A stretch of 7,112 nucleotides of DNA, from contig CAZWUO010000197.1 in the NCBI GenBank assembly GCA_964636675.1, positions 1 to 7,112 of the forward strand. Direction: 5' to 3'. The notes under the pieces were generated by a model. That model made no database searches, was not told the origin of the DNA, and worked only from the letters and a program-made list of their open reading frames with translations. The translations under genes and the position numbers were made by a program. Below are positions 6,278 through 7,112 of the stretch, in pieces. The first letter of the stretch is position 1; every line of letters starts with the position of its first letter. Origin of the DNA: JALUUH01 sp964636675. Lineage in GTDB: Bacteria; Pseudomonadota; Gammaproteobacteria; S012-40.

Positions 6278-6309
6278 AAATTAACGATGGAACTAGGAGT
6301 ATCATTGAA

Positions 6310-6984
6310 ATGAAAAAAATATTAGTTAGTCTCATATTGGGAGCAGTACTCGCACACAGTGCCGTTGCAGTTGCCAGCGATAAGATGAAAAAATTCGCCG
6401 TCACTATGACAAATACACATGCCTTTCATGTTCTCACTCCGCTCGTTGTCACTTCACATAACCACCATTTTTCTTTGTTTAAACTCGGCGAACCCGCTTC
6501 GGAAGGTCTGGCCTTTCAAGCTGAATTCGGCGACCCAAGCATGTTACTGGCTGAGCTAAACGATAACCCCGAGGTATATTCGAGCACAACCAACGGAGCA
6601 GTGTTATTGCCTGGACAATCAGTAACCATAGAAATCATGGCGCCTAAAAGATCCTGGTTTAGCATATCCAGCATGCTCGCCGGTACCAATGACGCGTTTG
6701 TTGCGGCGCAAAACATCAAAGCACCCAAACGACGCCACCCACATCACAGACCTATGATGCCTATCATGTCCCATGTTTACGATGCAGGTTCCGAAGCCGA
6801 TAATGAAGATTGCGCATACATCCCTGGCCCACCCTGTGCGCCAGCATCCGGTAATCTACGCGCCACCGAAAATGCCGAAGGTTTTGTCAGTATTTCAAAT
6901 GGTGTTCATGGAGGAGTTGACTTAAATCCAAAGGACTCTGACTGGCGTAACCCCGTTGCTATTGTATCGATTAAACGATTATAA
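6310..6984 (+). CDS. Secreted spondin-domain protein
   Basis: A 224-residue exported protein. Residues 1-22 are a signal peptide (MKKILVSLILGAVLAHSAVA core, cleavage probably after VAVA-like residues 20-22). The mature part follows the bacterial Spondin_N pattern: VTMTNTHAFHVLTPLVVTSH at 31-50, LFKLGEPASEGL at 56-67, LLPGQSVTIEI at 99-109, SMLAGTNDAF at 121-130, VYDAGSEADNED at 156-167, IPGPPC at 171-176, HGG at 200-202 and DWRNPVAIVSI at 211-221. Cys168 and Cys176 could form a disulphide. A His/Arg/Pro-rich patch at 139-150 (PKRRHPHHRPMM) interrupts the domain and could bind metal or acidic polymers. The spondin domain is known from extracellular animal matrix proteins; the bacterial role is not established. 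A periplasmic or extracellular location is inferred from the signal peptide. AGGAG precedes the ATG by 10 bases, and the gene is transcribed alone. Confidence 0.85.
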   Translation: MKKILVSLILGAVLAHSAVAVASDKMKKFAVTMTNTHAFHVLTPLVVTSHNHHFSLFKLGEPASEGLAFQAEFGDPSMLLAELNDNPEVYSSTTNGAVLLPGQSVTIEIMAPKRSWFSISSMLAGTNDAFVAAQNIKAPKRRHPHHRPMMPIMSHVYDAGSEADNEDCAYIPGPPCAPASGNLRATENAEGFVSISNGVHGGVDLNPKDSDWRNPVAIVSIKRL

Positions 6985-7004
6985 CAGCGTAACGTAAAGG
7001 TCTT

Positions 7005-7112
7005 TTAATCATAGTAGTTCAGACCTAATCTAGCATCGCGCTTGAAAAAGTGAGGGTTACCAGTTTTGATGGAAGTGCGAACTTTCATCCAAACCGGTAT
7101 TGATGACTCGCC
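7005..7112 (-). CDS. Probable C-terminal fragment of an unidentified gene (runs off window)
   Basis: The minus strand is open from the right edge for 35 codons and stops with TAA at 7007-7005. The peptide reads in part VWMKVRTSIKTGNPHFFKRD followed by ARLGLNYYD, a protein-like composition with aromatic residues near the end. The other two minus frames have stops in this stretch and the plus frames are broken. It would converge on the spondin gene, with 20 bases between stops. A 35-codon open stretch can arise by chance, so the call is tentative, and I do not recognise the family. Confidence 0.4.
   Translation of the reverse strand, partial: GESSIPVWMKVRTSIKTGNPHFFKRDARLGLNYYD
7050..7111. repeat. 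Long imperfect hairpin with GCGA loop at the window edge
   Basis: Arms 7059-7076 and 7081-7098 pair at 16 of 18 positions (15 Watson-Crick plus one G-T) around the four-base loop GCGA (7077-7080), a GNRA-type loop. One more pair (7058-7099) extends the stem. After an internal loop, GTGAG (7050-7054) can pair with CTCGC (7107-7111). It overlaps the tentative minus-strand gene end. A smaller dyad AGGTCT/AGACCT (6998-7003 with 7021-7026) lies just to its left. No T-run follows, so it is not an obvious terminator. Confidence 0.5.

Overview
This moderately AT-rich window looks like a chromosomal segment of a free-living, probably aquatic gammaproteobacterium. That assignment rests on the gene families present (a FimV-type polar protein, a DUF2750 protein, a chemoreceptor/porin/small PstS-like cluster, a spondin-domain exoprotein). 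It was made by reading the sequence, not by a database search. I see no rRNA, tRNA, CRISPR array, transposase or phage gene.

Layout. (1) 1-1992, plus strand: the 3' part of an HD-GYP phosphodiesterase gene, cut by the window edge, then a short gene for a secreted protein with only the periplasmic part of FimV/HubP plus a coiled coil. (2) A strong hairpin at 2001-2040 separates these genes from a convergent minus-strand cluster. (3) 5337-2062, minus strand: a membrane chemoreceptor, an outer-membrane porin-like barrel and a small one-lobe PstS-like periplasmic binding protein, with gaps of 69 and 12 bases. A good match to a sigma-28 (FliA) flagellar/chemotaxis promoter lies ahead of the chemoreceptor. 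(4) 5338-5787: 450 bases with no convincing gene, holding that promoter and a hairpin-rich 200-base stretch that may be a dispersed repeat or structured RNA. (5) 6141-5788, minus: a DUF2750 protein. (6) A 168-base divergent promoter region with a direct repeat and a perfect 8-bp dyad sitting on a predicted promoter. (7) 6310-6984, plus: a secreted spondin-domain protein. (8) 7112-7005, minus: a probable C-terminal fragment of another gene, overlapping a long hairpin with a GCGA loop.

How they may work together. The clearest unit is the chemoreceptor-porin-binding protein cluster. Inference: the porin admits an anion such as phosphate or a similar oxyanion, the small binding protein captures it, and the chemoreceptor reports it to the flagellar motor. 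No pst transporter genes are visible, so the binding protein is more likely used for sensing than for uptake here. The HD-GYP enzyme and the FimV-like protein belong to families tied to cyclic-di-GMP signalling and polar organisation of motility machinery, so a motility/surface-behaviour theme runs through the left three quarters of the window. The DUF2750 and spondin genes show no evident link to it.
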